Of a DNA stretch of 5,472 nt, positions 5,095-5,472 are shown piece by piece. Origin of the DNA: Chlorobiota bacterium. Lineage in GTDB: Bacteria > Bacteroidota > Bacteroidia > Flavobacteriales > Flavobacteriaceae. How positions within the stretch are numbered: position 1 is the stretch's first letter; each line of letters opens with the position of its first letter. Position numbers and translations under genes: made by a program. Under the pieces are notes generated by a model that saw only the letters and a list, made by a program, of their open reading frames with translations, ran no database searches and was not told the origin of the DNA. The stretch spans positions 1-5,472 of the forward strand of contig JAADEB010000095.1 in NCBI GenBank assembly GCA_013153655.1, given 5' to 3'.

Positions 5095-5472
5095 ATGCGC
5101 ATTACCGACGCCACAGACTTTACATTGGAATTTCAACGGCCTTTCAAGCGCCTGGTTTCGCTTTTTCCGAGCCAAACCTTTTTGCTTTGGCATCTGGGCC
5201 TGGACGATGAAGTAAAAGGCATTACCCGTTTTTGCAAGTATCCTCCGCACTGGCGCAAACAAAAACGCGTGGTGGGCGGCACCAAAGACGCCAAAATCGA
5301 CCGCATCCTGGCCTTGGAACCGGATTTGGTGCTGGCCAACAAGGAGGAAAACACCAAGGAAACGGTGGAAGAACTGCGCCACCACGTGCCGGTTTACACC
5401 TCCGAGGTGGTTACTTGGGACGATAACCTTCGTTTCATACGCCAAACCGGCATGCTCACCGGCCGCGAAGCG
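5095..5472 (+). CDS. Substrate-binding protein of the helical-backbone metal-receptor (BtuF-like) superfamily, partial
   Basis: The first 126 codons are in the window and the gene runs off the right edge. The translation has the start of a periplasmic-binding-protein domain of the BtuF/FhuD/FepB type: RLVSLFPSQTFLLWHLGLDD (19-38), then VKGITRFCKYPPHW (40-53), RVVGGTKDAKIDRILALEPD (58-77) and LVLANKEEN (78-86). These are the usual family landmarks, with VGGTK before the first long helix. Such proteins bind cobalamin, haem or iron-siderophores for an ABC importer; which one cannot be told here. The ATG follows a good AGGAG site. The N-terminus (MRITDATDFTLEFQRPFKR) has no hydrophobic signal peptide and no lipobox, so this protein is probably cytoplasmic or exported in an unknown way. 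It is transcribed divergently from the YfdX operon across a 216-bp gap. Confidence 0.85.
   Translation, partial: MRITDATDFTLEFQRPFKRLVSLFPSQTFLLWHLGLDDEVKGITRFCKYPPHWRKQKRVVGGTKDAKIDRILALEPDLVLANKEENTKETVEELRHHVPVYTSEVVTWDDNLRFIRQTGMLTGREA

Noticed and set aside
4959..5215. Two plus-strand open frames (4959-5210 and 4991-5215) overlapping the start of the substrate-binding protein gene
   Set aside because: They run out of frame into a gene with clear family motifs and a better ribosome binding site, and their products show no recognisable domain.

Overview
The window looks like a piece of a Bacteroidota (Bacteroidetes) chromosome, probably from an uncultured or environmental member. This is inferred from weak or absent Shine-Dalgarno sites before most genes, a promoter-like TTTG-N20-TAATTTTA upstream of the first operon (close to the Bacteroidetes -33/-7 consensus TTTG / TAnnTTTG), short MKK lipoprotein and MQA|Q-type signal peptides, and AT-rich intergenic DNA full of short degenerate repeats around genes of roughly balanced GC. 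No ribosomal or tRNA marker is present, so the phylum call is an inference.

Layout. Five genes lie on the minus strand in two operons; a sixth, partial gene at the right edge is on the plus strand. The left operon, read from 2357 down to 49, has (1) a 329-aa protein that appears to join an HPF/RaiA-type ribosome-hibernation fold to a C-terminal sigma-70 region-4-like helix-turn-helix, (2) a CbpA-type J-domain co-chaperone without a zinc finger, and (3) a 119-aa protein that resembles the core of the DinD/BRO-N fold and overlaps the chaperone gene by ATGA. An intrinsic terminator (1-38) closes this operon. The set looks like a protein-quality or translation-stress cassette.

From 2358 to 2966 there is no credible gene. 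Apart from the promoter at one end and a terminator at the other, the stretch is a mosaic of short degenerate tandem arrays with periods of 6, 7 and 8 bp, with a 113-bp nested palindrome (2638-2750) of MITE/REP type in the middle.

The right operon, read from 4878 down to 2967, encodes two full-length YfdX-family paralogues 28 bp apart. The upstream one has an ordinary secretory signal; the downstream one is a predicted lipoprotein. They end in a strong terminator (2913-2944). Divergent from them, at 5095, starts a substrate-binding protein of the BtuF/FepB-like helical-backbone metal-receptor superfamily with no signal peptide; it runs off the window.

The most notable items are the hibernation-factor/HTH fusion with its chaperone and DinD-like partners, the repeat mosaic, and the near-complete absence of TTA, CTA and TCA codons in all genes here.
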